A DNA stretch of 64,000 nt, from NCBI RefSeq assembly GCF_001278845.1, contig NZ_CP012590.1:3348001-3412000 (forward strand), read 5' to 3'. This DNA is from Actinomyces sp. oral taxon 414. GTDB taxonomy: Bacteria > Actinomycetota > Actinomycetes > Actinomycetales > Actinomycetaceae. A model generated the notes under the pieces. The model searched no databases. It was not told the origin of the DNA and worked only from the letters and a program-made list of their open reading frames with translations. Shown one piece after another: positions 18,196-27,509 of this stretch (the stretch's first letter is position 1; each line of letters starts with the position of its first letter). A program made the position numbers and the translations under genes.

Positions 18196-20364
18196 TCACA
18201 GCATGCAGGACACACAGCCCTCCACCTCGGTGCCGGTGAGCGCGGCCTGGCGCAGGCGGATGTAGTAGAGGGTCTTAATGCCCTTGCGCCAGGCGTAGAT
18301 CTGGGCGCGATTGACGTCGCGGGTGGTGGCGGTGTCGGGGAAGAAGAGGGTGAGGCTCAGACCCTGGTCCACGTGCTGGGTGGCCGCGGCGTAGGTGTCG
18401 ATGATCTTCTCCGGGCCGATCTCGTAGGCGTCCTGGTAGTACTCCAGGTTGTCGTCCGTCATATAGGGCGCCGGGTAGTAGACGCGCCCGATCTTGCCCT
18501 CCTTGCGGATCTCGATCTTGGCCACGATCGGGTGGATCGAGGAGGTGGAGCCGTTGATGTAGGAGATCGAGCCGGTGGGCGGGACCGCCTGGAGATTGCG
18601 GTTGTAGATGCCGTCGCGCCGGACGGCCCCGGCCAGTTCCGCCCAGTCGCGGCGCGTGGGCACGTGCACGCTGGAGGCCTCGAAGATCTCGCGCACGCGC
18701 TCGGTGGCGGGCACGAAGTCCCGACTCGTGTACTTGTCGAAGAACTCGCCGCTGGCGTAGGCCGAGTCCTCGAATCCCACGAAGGACTCGCCCCGCTCGA
18801 CCGCCAGTTCGTGCGAGGCGGTCAGGGCCGCGTACAGCACGCAGGCGAAGTAGACATTGGTGAAGTCCAGGGCCTCCTCGGAGCCGTAGAAGATGCGCTC
18901 GCGCGCCAAGAACCCGTGCAGATTCATCTGCCCCAGCCCAATGGCGTGGGATTCGCGGTTGCCGCGGTCAATGGAGGGCACGGACGGCAGGCGCGTCTGG
19001 TCGGACACGGCGGTCAGCCCCCGCACCGCCGTGCGAATGGTGCGGGCGAAGTCCGGGGAGTCCATCGTCCTGGCGATATTGAGGCTGCCCAGGTTGCAGG
19101 AGATGTCCTTGCCCACGTGCGCGTAGGACAGGTCCTCGTTGAGCCGGCTGGGCTCGGACACCTGGAGGATCTCCGAGCACAGGTTGGACATGACCACCTT
19201 CCCCTTAATGGGGTTGGCCCGGTTGACCGTGTCCTCGAAGACGACGTAGGGGTAGCCGGACTCGAACTGGATCTCGGCGAGGGTCTGGAAGAACTGGCGG
19301 GCGTTGATCCTGGTCTTCTTGATGCGCTCGTCGTCGACCATTTCGCGGTACTTCTCCGTCACGTCGATGTCCGCGAACGGAACCCCGTGGACGCGCTCGA
19401 CGTCGTAGGGGCTGAACAGGCACATGTCCTCGTTGTTCCTGGCCAGTTCGAAGGTGATGTCCGGGATGACGACACCCAGCGAGAGGGTCTTAATGCGGAT
19501 CTTCTCGTCCGCATTCTCCCGCTTGGTGTCCAAGAACCGCATAATGTCGGGGTGGTGGGCGTGCAGGTACACCGCGCCCGCCCCCTGGCGGGCCCCCAGC
19601 TGATTGGCGTAGGAGAAGGAGTCCTCCAGCAGTTTCATGACGGGGACGACGCCGCTGGACTGGTTCTCAATGCGCTTGATCGGCGCCCCCATCTCGCGCA
19701 GATTGCTCAGCAGCAGGGCCACGCCGCCGCCGCGCTTGGACAGCTGGAGGGCGGAATTGATGCCGCGGGCGATCGATTCCATATTGTCCTCGATGCGCAC
19801 CAGGAAGCAGGAGACGGGTTCGCCGCGCTGCGCCTTGCCCTCGTTGAGGAAGGTGGGGGTGGCGGGCTGGAAGCGGCCCGTCATCATCTCCTCGATGAGG
19901 TCCAGGGCCAGCGCCTCGTCGCCGTCGGCCAAGGCCAGGGCCACCATGGCGACGCGGTCCTCGAACCGCTCCAGGTAGCGCTTGCCGTCGAAGGTCTTGA
20001 GCGTGTAGGAGGTGTAGTACTTGAACGCCCCCAGGAAGGTCTCGAAGCGGAAGTCGTGGGCGTGGGCGGCCTCGAACGCGGAGGCGACGAACTCCGGGGA
20101 GTAGCGGTCCAGGACCGGCTTCTCGTAATAGCCCTCGGCGACCAGATACTCCAGCTTCTCCCGCAGGTCCCCGAAGCGGACGGTGTTCGGGTTCACGTGC
20201 TGGAGGAAGTACTGGCGGGCCGCCTCGCGATCGGCGTCGAACTGGATCGCGCCATTCGCGTCGTAGAGGTTGAGCCTGGCATTAAGGGCGTGGTAATCGA
20301 GGTCCGGTCCCGCGGCCGCCCCGGAGCCGGCGCCCGTCGGCGCATTCGTCAGCGTGTCTGCCAA
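18196..20364 (-). CDS. nrdE: Class Ib ribonucleoside-diphosphate reductase alpha subunit
   Basis: This is the catalytic large subunit, 722 residues. Visible features are the family N-terminus ([11 protein letters not shown]), [14 protein letters not shown], the active-site segment [25 protein letters not shown], and the C-terminal redox pair GCVSCML that receives electrons from NrdH. I place the start at TTG 20364, overlapping the end of nrdI by 16 nt; this gives the normal family length, whereas the open frame to 21009 runs through nrdI and nrdH. Operon order is nrdH, nrdI, nrdE. Confidence 0.96.
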   Translation of the reverse strand: MADTLTNAPTGAGSGAAAGPDLDYHALNARLNLYDANGAIQFDADREAARQYFLQHVNPNTVRFGDLREKLEYLVAEGYYEKPVLDRYSPEFVASAFEAAHAHDFRFETFLGAFKYYTSYTLKTFDGKRYLERFEDRVAMVALALADGDEALALDLIEEMMTGRFQPATPTFLNEGKAQRGEPVSCFLVRIEDNMESIARGINSALQLSKRGGGVALLLSNLREMGAPIKRIENQSSGVVPVMKLLEDSFSYANQLGARQGAGAVYLHAHHPDIMRFLDTKRENADEKIRIKTLSLGVVIPDITFELARNNEDMCLFSPYDVERVHGVPFADIDVTEKYREMVDDERIKKTRINARQFFQTLAEIQFESGYPYVVFEDTVNRANPIKGKVVMSNLCSEILQVSEPSRLNEDLSYAHVGKDISCNLGSLNIARTMDSPDFARTIRTAVRGLTAVSDQTRLPSVPSIDRGNRESHAIGLGQMNLHGFLARERIFYGSEEALDFTNVYFACVLYAALTASHELAVERGESFVGFEDSAYASGEFFDKYTSRDFVPATERVREIFEASSVHVPTRRDWAELAGAVRRDGIYNRNLQAVPPTGSISYINGSTSSIHPIVAKIEIRKEGKIGRVYYPAPYMTDDNLEYYQDAYEIGPEKIIDTYAAATQHVDQGLSLTLFFPDTATTRDVNRAQIYAWRKGIKTLYYIRLRQAALTGTEVEGCVSCML

Positions 20365-20783
20365 AACCTGTCCAATCCTTCTTCGACGCGCGCGACGTCG
20401 GTGGGGGTGCCGAGCAGCTCGTAGCGGTAGAGCAGGGGCACCTCGAGCTTGGCGGCGATAATATCGCCGGCGATTCCGTAGGCCTCGCCGAAATTGGTGT
20501 TCCCCGAGGCGATGACGCCCCGGCACAGGGAACGGTTGTGCGGGTCGTTGAGAAATTTGATGACCTGTTTGGGGACAGCGCCCCTGGGGCTGCCGCCGCC
20601 GTAGGTCGGCACAATGAGGACGTACTCCTCGTCCACCCTCAGAGCCCCCTCGCCGGGGCGCAGCGGGATCCGAACGCTGCGGCGGCCGAGCCGGCCGACG
20701 AATCGGTGCGTGTTCTCCGAGGCGGAGGAGAAGTAGACGAGCAGGGGGCCGTTGGGCGCCGGCGTCGTCGCGGGGGGCGTCAC
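20349..20783 (-). CDS. nrdI: Flavodoxin-like class Ib RNR activator
   Basis: NrdI is a flavoprotein that supplies oxidant for assembling the Mn tyrosyl-radical cofactor of NrdF. The FMN-binding segments [25 protein letters not shown] and [13 protein letters not shown] are all present in 144 residues. It lies between nrdH and nrdE and overlaps the nrdE start. Confidence 0.96.
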   Translation of the reverse strand: MTPPATTPAPNGPLLVYFSSASENTHRFVGRLGRRSVRIPLRPGEGALRVDEEYVLIVPTYGGGSPRGAVPKQVIKFLNDPHNRSLCRGVIASGNTNFGEAYGIAGDIIAAKLEVPLLYRYELLGTPTDVARVEEGLDRFWQTR

Positions 20784-20801
20784 AGGGCCGTCCGCCCCGC
20801 C

Positions 20802-21047
20802 TCAGATCGCGATGGCCTCGACGGCGAGCGCGACCGCCTTGATCTTGTCCGGACGGAAGCCGGACCAGTGGTCGGCGCCGGCCATGACGACCGGGGCCTG
20901 CGCGTAGCCCAGGGACTTGACTCGGGCCAGGGCCTCGGCGTCCGTCGAGATGTCCACCGTGCTGTAGGACAGGCCGGCCTTGTCCAGGGCGCGATACGTG
21001 GCGCTGCACTGGAAGCAGTTGGGCTTGCTGTAGACGGTGATCGCCAT
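20802..21047 (-). CDS. nrdH: Glutaredoxin-like electron donor of class Ib RNR
   Basis: The 81-residue protein has the NrdH redox motif CFQC (residues 11-14) in [17 protein letters not shown], then the typical APVVMAG and WSGFRPDKI segments. It reduces NrdE and is itself reduced by thioredoxin reductase. The start follows GGGAG by 6 nt. It is the first gene of nrdHIE. Confidence 0.96.
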   Translation of the reverse strand: MAITVYSKPNCFQCSATYRALDKAGLSYSTVDISTDAEALARVKSLGYAQAPVVMAGADHWSGFRPDKIKAVALAVEAIAI

Positions 21048-21175
21048 GTCGGTCTCCCCGATCGTGTCCGGATGGTTCTGTCCCGCGTCCCGGCCGGGCG
21101 CCCCGCGGCGGGCTCGCACCGATGGCCGGAACACGGATGTGGCTGGGGAGGGCGTGGCCTCACCAACGGGCGACA

Positions 21176-21223
21176 ACACTACCCCTGGGGGTCTGAGCGC
21201 GCCAGCACCACAAGATGATGTGT
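21176..21223 (-). promoter_or_regulatory. Candidate pair of NrdR boxes upstream of nrdHIE
   Basis: On the minus strand ACACATCATCTTGTGG (21208-21223) resembles the NrdR consensus acaCwAtATaTwGtgt. A weaker second site starting ACACTA lies at 21176-21191. The two are 32 bp apart, three helical turns, as in known NrdR operators. They are about 130-170 bp before nrdH. The second site is poor. Confidence 0.4.
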
Positions 21224-21520
21224 TCGGCCCCCCGCTGTGCATGAATCGCCCCTCCCTGTGGACGACTCGCCCGGAGCCTGTGGACGACTCCCGCCGGGGG
21301 CCGGCGGCGGCCGGGCGGAACGGGCCGGCGACACGCCGTCGGATCCGCGCGAACACGGCCCCGCCCCCGCCGGCGCGCCCCCGCCGCGACAATCCACAGC
21401 CCCGCCGCCGATCCGACGGCCCGTTATCCCCAGCCTGGGGACAAGTCCCTGAAATTTCTCTTCTCACAACTTGATCACGTCGGCGTGTCCCCCGCCGCGC
21501 CCCGAAGCGCCGTCTCCGTG
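21224..21520. other. Intergenic region between nrdH and the NiaR-like gene
   Basis: No gene is convincing. Two tgtggacgactc units (21257 and 21281 approximately) and a ttatcccc sequence recall DnaA-box fragments but none matches the consensus. Confidence 0.4.
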
Positions 21521-21521
21521 C

Positions 21522-21537
21522 TACGGTCGCTGTACAG
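21522..21537 (+). promoter_or_regulatory. Promoter and possible operator of the NiaR-like gene
   Basis: A TACGGT -10-like box is followed at the expected transcription start by the palindrome CTGTACAG. AAGGAGG precedes the ATG at 21559. Autorepression by the encoded regulator is plausible. Confidence 0.4.
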
Positions 21538-21558
21538 ACGCGAGCCCAAGGAGGTCTC

Positions 21559-22068
21559 ATGGACGCGGCCCGACGGCGGAAGACGATCCTCAAACGCCTC
21601 GGCGCCGCTTCCGCCCCCATCCCCGCCGCGGCCCTCGGGGCGGAGTTGGGCGTCTCGCGGCAGATCGTCGTCGGCGACGTCGCCCTCCTGCGCGCCGCCG
21701 GGCACCCGGTGCGCGCCACCAACCGCGGCTACCTGCTCAGCCGCCCCACCGCCCGCCCGCGCCGCTCCTTCCCCGTCCAGCACACCCGCGACGAGATCGC
21801 CGCCGAGCTGGAGGCGATCCTTCAGGAGGGCGGCACGGTGCTGGACACCTCGATCGAGCACCGGCTCTACGGGCAGATCACCGTCGACCTCATTCTGCGC
21901 GACCGCGCCGACCTCGCCCAATTCCTGGCCAGGCTCCCCGAGTCCTCCTCCCTGGCCGAGCTGACCAACGGCTGGCACACCCACACCGTCGAGGCGGACA
22001 GCGAGGAGATCCTCGACGCCGTCGGACGCCGCCTGGACGAGTTGGGCTTCCTGCGCGAGGAGTACTGA
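21559..22068 (+). CDS. NiaR-like transcriptional repressor (HTH_11 and 3H domains)
   Basis: The 169-residue protein has an N-terminal helix-turn-helix (ARRRKTILKRLGAA, ELGVSRQIVVGDVALLRAAG) and a C-terminal 3H domain. The three metal-site histidine neighbourhoods of NiaR-type proteins are visible: FPVQHTRDEI, DTSIEHRLYGQI and NGWHTHTVEA. NiaR represses niacin salvage and uptake genes in response to nicotinic acid. No niacin gene is adjacent, so its target here is unknown. Confidence 0.85.
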   Translation: MDAARRRKTILKRLGAASAPIPAAALGAELGVSRQIVVGDVALLRAAGHPVRATNRGYLLSRPTARPRRSFPVQHTRDEIAAELEAILQEGGTVLDTSIEHRLYGQITVDLILRDRADLAQFLARLPESSSLAELTNGWHTHTVEADSEEILDAVGRRLDELGFLREEY

Positions 22069-22102
22069 GACCGGCGGAAACGACACGCGAAACCGGCGGA
22101 AA
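22069..22102. repeat. CGAAACCGGCGGAAA paired repeat, copy 1
   Basis: Two near-identical units gAAACCGGCGGAAA are separated by CGACACG. The block starts immediately after the regulator stop codon. Copies are at 29461-29494 and 42278-42314. Confidence 0.7.
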
Positions 22103-22351
22103 CCGGGCTTCCTGCGCGAGAAGTGCGAAAGGGGCGACGGCGCCGCCCGGCCGCGAGCGCCCGACGCCGGCTCACCCCCGCCCGGCCCGGCCCCCGGGTC
22201 GTCGCGAGTGAGACCCTCGGCCTCAGGCTCACCCCCGCCCGGCCCGGTCTCCACAAGACATGCGCCGGACCTACCCCCCTCACAGACTCCTCATGGGCCC
22301 GGCCCCTTGACTCAAGGCCGTCAGCAAGGCCCTCGTCCAAGGAGCACGCCC

Positions 22352-23026
22352 ATGAGTCCGACCACCCTCGCTTATATCGGGACCGATCTGGCGGCCCTCG
22401 CCCTTCTCGTCGGCGCCCTCTACCTGCCGCGCCACGGCCGCAGGGATCTCACGGCCGCCTACATCGGAGTCAACATCGGAGTCCTGGCCGTCACGCTTCT
22501 GCTGTCCACCGCGAGCGTCGGCGCCGGACTGGGGCTGGGCCTATTCGGCGTCCTGTCCATTATCCGCCTGCGCTCCACCGAGATCTCCCAGGGCGAGATC
22601 GCCTACTTCTTCGCCTCCCTCGCCCTGGGCCTGCTCGGCGGCATCCAGACGGCCCCGCTGGCCCTGGTGGCCGCCCTCATGGTCCTGGTCGTGGCCTCCC
22701 TGTGGATCGGCGACAGTCCGCGCCTGGCCGCCCGCAACCGCCACCAGGTCATCCAACTCGACCGCGCCATCGCCGACGAGGTCGCCCTGACCGCCCACCT
22801 GGAGGAGCTCCTGGGCGCTCGCGTGCGCGCCCTGGAGGTCCAGCGGCTCGACCTGGTCAACGACACCACCCTCGTCGATGTGCGCTACCGGCTGCTCGCG
22901 CGCCGCGCCCCGTTGGCGCAGGACGCCGCCCGCGACGACCTCCCTTTCGTCGCCTCCCCCGCGGACAACTGGGTGCCGCTGAACCGTCCGACGGCGGCGC
23001 GCCACGCCGGCACCGCGAGCCGCTGA
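22352..23026 (+). CDS. DUF4956 membrane protein
   Basis: The 224-residue protein has four hydrophobic segments in the first 130 residues (LAYIGTDLAALALLVGALYL; AAYIGVNIGVLAVTLLL; LGLFGVLSIIRLRS; ALGLLGGIQTAPLALVAALM) and a soluble C-terminal domain. The FGVLSIIRLRSTEISQGEIA block is typical of DUF4956, which is frequently encoded with VTC-domain proteins. It is the first gene of a three-gene operon; AAGGAGC precedes the ATG. Confidence 0.88.
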   Translation: MSPTTLAYIGTDLAALALLVGALYLPRHGRRDLTAAYIGVNIGVLAVTLLLSTASVGAGLGLGLFGVLSIIRLRSTEISQGEIAYFFASLALGLLGGIQTAPLALVAALMVLVVASLWIGDSPRLAARNRHQVIQLDRAIADEVALTAHLEELLGARVRALEVQRLDLVNDTTLVDVRYRLLARRAPLAQDAARDDLPFVASPADNWVPLNRPTAARHAGTASR

Positions 23027-23063
23027 GCCCGTCCGGCCGCATCCGCGCAGGAGAACAGCCATC

Positions 23064-23942
23064 ATGATCACTCGCCCCGCCGACCTGGACACCCACCACC
23101 TGGCCCCCACCGGACTGGCCGAGCTCAACGCGGCCGCGGGCCTGCTCATCCGGGTCGACCGCAAGTACCTCGTGCCCCTGGCCACCGCCCAGGGACTCGT
23201 CGATGCCCTGACCGGCGCCGCCCGCGTCCTGCAGATCGAGGGCCGCCGCGGCTTCAGCTACGCCTCCACCTACTTCGACACACCCGACCTGGACTCCTAC
23301 CTGCTCGCCGCCCACAAGCACCGGCGCCGCTTCAAGATCCGCACCCGCAGCTACCTCGACTCCGGCTCCTGCTTCCTGGAGGTCAAGACCCGCGGGCCGC
23401 GTGGGGCCACCGTCAAGCGCCGCGTCCAGTGCCCGCCGCTCGACGCCGGCCGCCTCACCCCGTCAGGCCGCGACTTCATCGCCTCCCGTCTGGCCGACGA
23501 CGTCGCCCCGCCGGAGCGGGCGCAGCGCCTGGCCCAGACCCTGGAGCCCGTCCTGATCACCCGCTACGAGCGCACCACCTTCCACCTGCCGGAGGAGTCC
23601 GCTCGCCTGACTCTCGATACCCGCCTGGCCTGGATCGGCCTGCCGCCCCGCGGCGCGCCCGCGGCCGGGCGAGCCGGGAGCGGAGGCGGACATGACGGGC
23701 GGGCCGGGAACTCCGGGAGCGGAGGCGGACGCCATCACGTCCCGGTGCGCACGGCGGGCGCGCTCGCCATTGTCGAAACGAAGACCCCGGGCGCACCCTC
23801 GTCGGCCGACCGGTGGCTGTGGACCGCCGGACACCGGCCCGCCGCCATCTCGAAGTACGCCACGGGGATGGCGCTGCTCCACCCGGAGCTGCCGGCCAAT
23901 AAGTGGCATCGCGTCCTCACCCGCGAGCTCGCCGCCGTCTGA
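23064..23942 (+). CDS. VTC-domain polyphosphate polymerase-like protein
   Basis: The 292-residue protein has the VTC tunnel-fold signatures: RVDRKYLVP near residue 30, ASTYFDTPDLDSYLLAAH, RRRFKIRTRSYLDSGSCFLEVKTR, ITRYERTTFHL, and LAIVETKTPG with ISKYATGMALL at the end. Basic and acidic residues along this path bind polyphosphate and metal in yeast Vtc4. A Gly/Ala-rich loop interrupts the domain at about 200-230. With DUF4956 it may make or process a polyphosphate-like polymer at the membrane; function by family. Confidence 0.9.
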   Translation: MITRPADLDTHHLAPTGLAELNAAAGLLIRVDRKYLVPLATAQGLVDALTGAARVLQIEGRRGFSYASTYFDTPDLDSYLLAAHKHRRRFKIRTRSYLDSGSCFLEVKTRGPRGATVKRRVQCPPLDAGRLTPSGRDFIASRLADDVAPPERAQRLAQTLEPVLITRYERTTFHLPEESARLTLDTRLAWIGLPPRGAPAAGRAGSGGGHDGRAGNSGSGGGRHHVPVRTAGALAIVETKTPGAPSSADRWLWTAGHRPAAISKYATGMALLHPELPANKWHRVLTRELAAV

Positions 23943-24106
23943 GCCAGCCGCCGGGCGCGCCGCCGCGCCGCCCGAGCACTGCCCGCCGGGCGCCCCGCCG
24001 CCCGGCCCGAGCGCCGCGCCGTCGTCGCCGCACCGCGGCACCACCGCCGCAGAGAACCAGACACCGGGCCCAGCCCCGGCCCCGCACCGACAACCAAGGA
24101 GACCTC

Positions 24107-26017
24107 ATGACCACGCCCCCCGCACACCCGACCGACCAGCGAGCCTCTGGACGGAATGGCCGCCACAGACCCACGCCCCCAGCCCGCCTGGCCGCGGGCG
24201 CACGCCGCCGGTTCCGCTCCCGGACCGCCGGCGCCCTGGCCGCCCTGGCCGCCGGCGCCCTCGTCGCCGCCTGCTCCACCACCGGGGCGACCAGCGCCTC
24301 CGCGAGCTCGAGCTCGCAGACCTCCTCCGCAACGACATGGACCACCATCTCCGCCTCCGTGCGCCAGGCCTCGACCGGCGCCGCCGTCGCCCAGATCCTG
24401 GCGGCCAACGCCGACACCTCCGCGGCCACCGGCGCCGCCAGCCAGACCGAGGCCTCCGGCGGCTGGGACGAGTCGGGCGCCACCGCCATTACCCTGAACG
24501 GCGACTCGGCGACGGCGTCCGGCCCCGGCGCCGCCTCCGTGAGCGCGGACGGCTCCACGATCACCATTACCGCGTCCGGCACCTACGTCCTCTCCGGCAC
24601 GCTGAGCGACGGCGAGATCGTCGTCGCCGCCGACAAGGCCGATGTGCACCTGGTCCTCAACGGCGCCTCCATCACCAACGCCGACGGGCCCGCCATCGAC
24701 GTCCGGGACGCCGGCAGCGCCGTGCTCGTCCTGGCCGGCGGCAGCGACAACGCCCTGACCGACGGCGCCGCCTACGCCGACACGGGCGAGGACGCGGCCA
24801 CCGCCGCCCTGTTCTCCTCCGACACTCTCACCATCACCGGCACCGGCTCGCTGACCGTGACCGGCGCCTACAAGGACGGCATCTCGTCGAAGAACGGCCT
24901 GGCCGTCACCGGGAGCCCGACGATCACGGTGAACGCGGCCGACGACGGCCTGCGCGGCAAGGACTGGCTGCTGATCGACGGCGGGACGCTCACCGTCACC
25001 GCCGGGGGCGACGGGCTCAAGTCCAGCGAGGACGACGATGAGACGAAGGGTTTCGTGGCGCTGGGCGGAGCCACCATCTCCATCACCGCTGGCGACGACG
25101 GCGTCGCGGCCACCACGGACGTCACGGTCGAGGGCACGGACCTGACCATTGCGGCGGGCGGCGGCCAGGCCAACGCGGTCGTCCAGGCGCAGCCGGGGCC
25201 GGGCCAGGCCGGCGCGAACCAGCAGTCCCCGACCGACTCCACCTCGTCGTCGGACAACGCCGCCGCCAAGCCCAAGGGCATCGACGCCGGGGTCAGCTAC
25301 ACGCAGGACTCCGGGACGGTGAGGATCGACGCCGCGGACGAGGGCGTGCAGGCGGCCTTCGTCAACGTCGGCGGCGGGGTGCTGACCGTGGACAGCGGCG
25401 ACGACGCCATCAATGCCTCCAACGGCGATCACACGATCGAGGGCTACGAGTCGGCCGATTCCGAGTCCGACGACGGCTCCGTGCTCACCATCAGCGGCGG
25501 TCAGGTCCAGCTCGACTACGCCGGCTCCGACGGCATCGACTCCAACGGCTCGGCCTTCGTCACCGGCGGGCAGGTGCTCATCGGCGGCCAGGCCGGGGCG
25601 ATGGACGGCGCGGTGGACGCCAACGGCGAGTCGACTCTCGTGGGGGTGACGGGCTCGCCGGGCGTGGCGGAGGGCGACGCGGTCACCGTGACCTCCGCCG
25701 ATGGGACGAGCTGGCAGCTGACCTCCACCGTGAGCGCCGACTACACCACCGTGCTGGGGCTGACCGAGGGGACGCAGTACACGGTGTCGACGACGTCGGG
25801 CGGCTCGGCCACCAATACGGCGTCGGCACTGAGCTCGGGCATGGGCGGCGCGGGCGGCGGGCCCGGCCAGGGCGGGCCGGGCCAAGCGCCCGACGGCGGC
25901 CAGGGCGGACCCGGCCAGGCCCCGCCCGACGACAGCGGTCAGGGCGGGCCCGGCCAGGCCCCCGACGGGACCCGGGCGACCGGGGCCGCCCCCGGCTCCT
26001 CCTCCGGCGGCCAGTGA
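24107..26017 (+). CDS. Carbohydrate-binding beta-helix lipoprotein (Cthe_2159-like)
   Basis: The 636-residue protein has an unusually long basic N-region, then a hydrophobic segment and the lipobox LVAACSTTG at about residue 60. From about 110 to 520 it consists of repeating short strands of the type found in parallel beta-helices (GTYVLSGTLSDGEIVVAADK, LTITGTGSLTVTGAYKDGIS, ITAGDDGVAATTDVTVEG), with many Asp-Gly turns that could bind calcium. The C-terminus is a PGQGGPGQAP repeat tail. It resembles Cthe_2159/DUF4353 polysaccharide-binding proteins. It is the third gene after DUF4956 and the VTC gene, an association that recurs in bacteria. Confidence 0.85.
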   Translation: MTTPPAHPTDQRASGRNGRHRPTPPARLAAGARRRFRSRTAGALAALAAGALVAACSTTGATSASASSSSQTSSATTWTTISASVRQASTGAAVAQILAANADTSAATGAASQTEASGGWDESGATAITLNGDSATASGPGAASVSADGSTITITASGTYVLSGTLSDGEIVVAADKADVHLVLNGASITNADGPAIDVRDAGSAVLVLAGGSDNALTDGAAYADTGEDAATAALFSSDTLTITGTGSLTVTGAYKDGISSKNGLAVTGSPTITVNAADDGLRGKDWLLIDGGTLTVTAGGDGLKSSEDDDETKGFVALGGATISITAGDDGVAATTDVTVEGTDLTIAAGGGQANAVVQAQPGPGQAGANQQSPTDSTSSSDNAAAKPKGIDAGVSYTQDSGTVRIDAADEGVQAAFVNVGGGVLTVDSGDDAINASNGDHTIEGYESADSESDDGSVLTISGGQVQLDYAGSDGIDSNGSAFVTGGQVLIGGQAGAMDGAVDANGESTLVGVTGSPGVAEGDAVTVTSADGTSWQLTSTVSADYTTVLGLTEGTQYTVSTTSGGSATNTASALSSGMGGAGGGPGQGGPGQAPDGGQGGPGQAPPDDSGQGGPGQAPDGTRATGAAPGSSSGGQ

Positions 26018-26056
26018 CCCCGCCGCCGCCCGGCCGCTGCGACCCGGCGGCGCGGA

Positions 26057-26186
26057 AAAAGGTGGCCGGCGCGTAACTTTCGGGTGCTCGGCGGCTCCCG
26101 CACTCACGGGGAATGGCGTCATTGCGCCACTTCATAATGGCAGGGCCGCGGGGCGGAGGGTGAAAGATACGCGCCAGCCACCTTTT
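26057..26186. repeat. 130-bp palindromic element
   Basis: Arms of 25 nt, aaaaggtggccggcgcgtaa... (26057-26081) and its complement (26162-26186), pair with two mismatches across 80 bp. It lies just after the beta-helix lipoprotein gene. No ORF is inside. It may be a MITE or a large terminator-like structure. Confidence 0.7.
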
Positions 26187-26390
26187 CGCGGGTGAGCCCG
26201 GGTGAGCCAGGCCCGACACGCCCATCTGATCCTGCCATGGGGTGAGCCCCTTGGCGCGGCGGCGGTCCCCGCGCCGCCGCGCCGACTCACTCGTCGTCCG
26301 ATGCCCGTCGCCACTTCATCCGCTGGCGACGGGGGCGGCTCGGACGGCTCCGCCCTGGACTCGTCCCGGCCGGGGGAGCACGATGACGCC

Positions 26391-27509
26391 ATGTCCTCCC
26401 CCGACGACCGCCCGGGACCCGGGCAGAGTCCGACTCCGAGCGCCCGCGCGCCCCAGGCCCCCGATCCGGAGCCCTCCGGCGACCCGGGGACAGGGGCCGG
26501 GCTCGGCTCCGGACCGCCCGGTGAGACCGCGCCCGGGTCCGGCGCACCCGGTGAGACCGCACCCGGGTCCGGCGCACCCGGTGAGACCGCACCCGGGCCC
26601 GGCCCCGACGCGCCCGGACCCGCCGCGCCCTCGCCGCGCCCCCGACAACCCCGGCCGCCCCGCTCGGGCGCCGAGCTCGCGCACTTCGTCCTCGTCAGCG
26701 TCCTGCTGGGCACGGCGCTCATGGGGCCGATTCAGACGCTCGCCCAGATGCTGCCGAGCCAGCCGTCCCCCGTCCCGCTCATACTCAGCAGCATCATTCT
26801 CAACGAGTCGATCTGGCTGCCCGTCGGCGCCCTCGTGCTCGCGCTCCGGCGGCGCCCGACGACCCTGAGCACAGCGCTCGCCCTCGTCACCCTCCTCGAC
26901 GACGCCAGATACGCGCCATTCCTCGGCACCGTCACGCCGCCCACCGGCAACCTGGCGCCATTCGTCCTCGTCTACCTGAGCCTGGCCCTGGCCGTCGCCG
27001 GCGCCGTCGTCGGCGCCCTCGCCAACCGGTCCCTGGACGGGCGGCCGATCCCGGTGACCCTGGCCGGCGGGGTGTGCGCGGGGGTCCTGACCCGATCCGC
27101 GGTCGACCTCGCCCACCGGCTCTACCAGATGCTCGACGACGACGCCGCGCTCCTCCTGAGCGCCCGGCAGTGGGACACAGCCACGTTCCTGGGCCTCATC
27201 GACGTGCCCCCCGATCTCATTCCGGTGCTCACGGCGGTCGCCGCGGTCGCGGCGGCGGTCGGGCTGACGGGGTTCTGGTCGGCGCGCGGCGCGCGCTCGC
27301 GGACCAGGCTGCTCGCCGGCGCCCTGGCCGCCGCGGTCGTCACGATCGTCCTCGCGGGGCTGCTCCCGACCTCGTCGTCGGCCCTCAACGACTCCGGGTT
27401 CGGATTCTCGCCGCTGACGGCGCTGACGCCCACCGCGCCGGTGCTGCTGCTCATGTCCGGGCTCGTCGCGCTGCCCGCCTGCGGGCGCTGGTTCGAGCAG
27501 CGGCGCTGA
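26391..27509 (+). CDS. Multi-pass membrane protein of unknown function
   Basis: From ATG 26391 the protein has about 372 residues: an 85-residue Pro/Gly/Ala-rich cytoplasmic tail, then six or more hydrophobic helices (LAHFVLVSVLLGTALMGPIQ, ESIWLPVGALVLALR, FVLVYLSLALAVAGAVVGAL, LTAVAAVAAAVGLTGFW, LLAGALAAAVVTIVLAGLLP). I do not recognise it. Its 3' end overlaps the convergent GH13 gene by 59 bp. GGGGGAG lies 12 nt before the chosen start; the frame is open to 26202. Confidence 0.7.
   Translation: MSSPDDRPGPGQSPTPSARAPQAPDPEPSGDPGTGAGLGSGPPGETAPGSGAPGETAPGSGAPGETAPGPGPDAPGPAAPSPRPRQPRPPRSGAELAHFVLVSVLLGTALMGPIQTLAQMLPSQPSPVPLILSSIILNESIWLPVGALVLALRRRPTTLSTALALVTLLDDARYAPFLGTVTPPTGNLAPFVLVYLSLALAVAGAVVGALANRSLDGRPIPVTLAGGVCAGVLTRSAVDLAHRLYQMLDDDAALLLSARQWDTATFLGLIDVPPDLIPVLTAVAAVAAAVGLTGFWSARGARSRTRLLAGALAAAVVTIVLAGLLPTSSSALNDSGFGFSPLTALTPTAPVLLLMSGLVALPACGRWFEQRR
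26517..26606 (+). repeat. Three 30-bp tandem repeats inside a coding region
   Basis: The unit cccggtgagaccgcrcccgg is repeated three times with a 30-bp period and encodes PGETAPGSGA repeats in the tail of the membrane protein. Copy number probably varies between strains. Confidence 0.85.

Noticed and set aside
18373..20424. 683-codon plus-strand ORF opposite nrdE
   Set aside because: Shadow of nrdE; the composition is typical of antisense GC-rich reading.
21237..21445. DnaA box cluster upstream of nrdH
   Set aside because: The tgtggac and ttatcccc units do not match the consensus over nine bases and may be chance.
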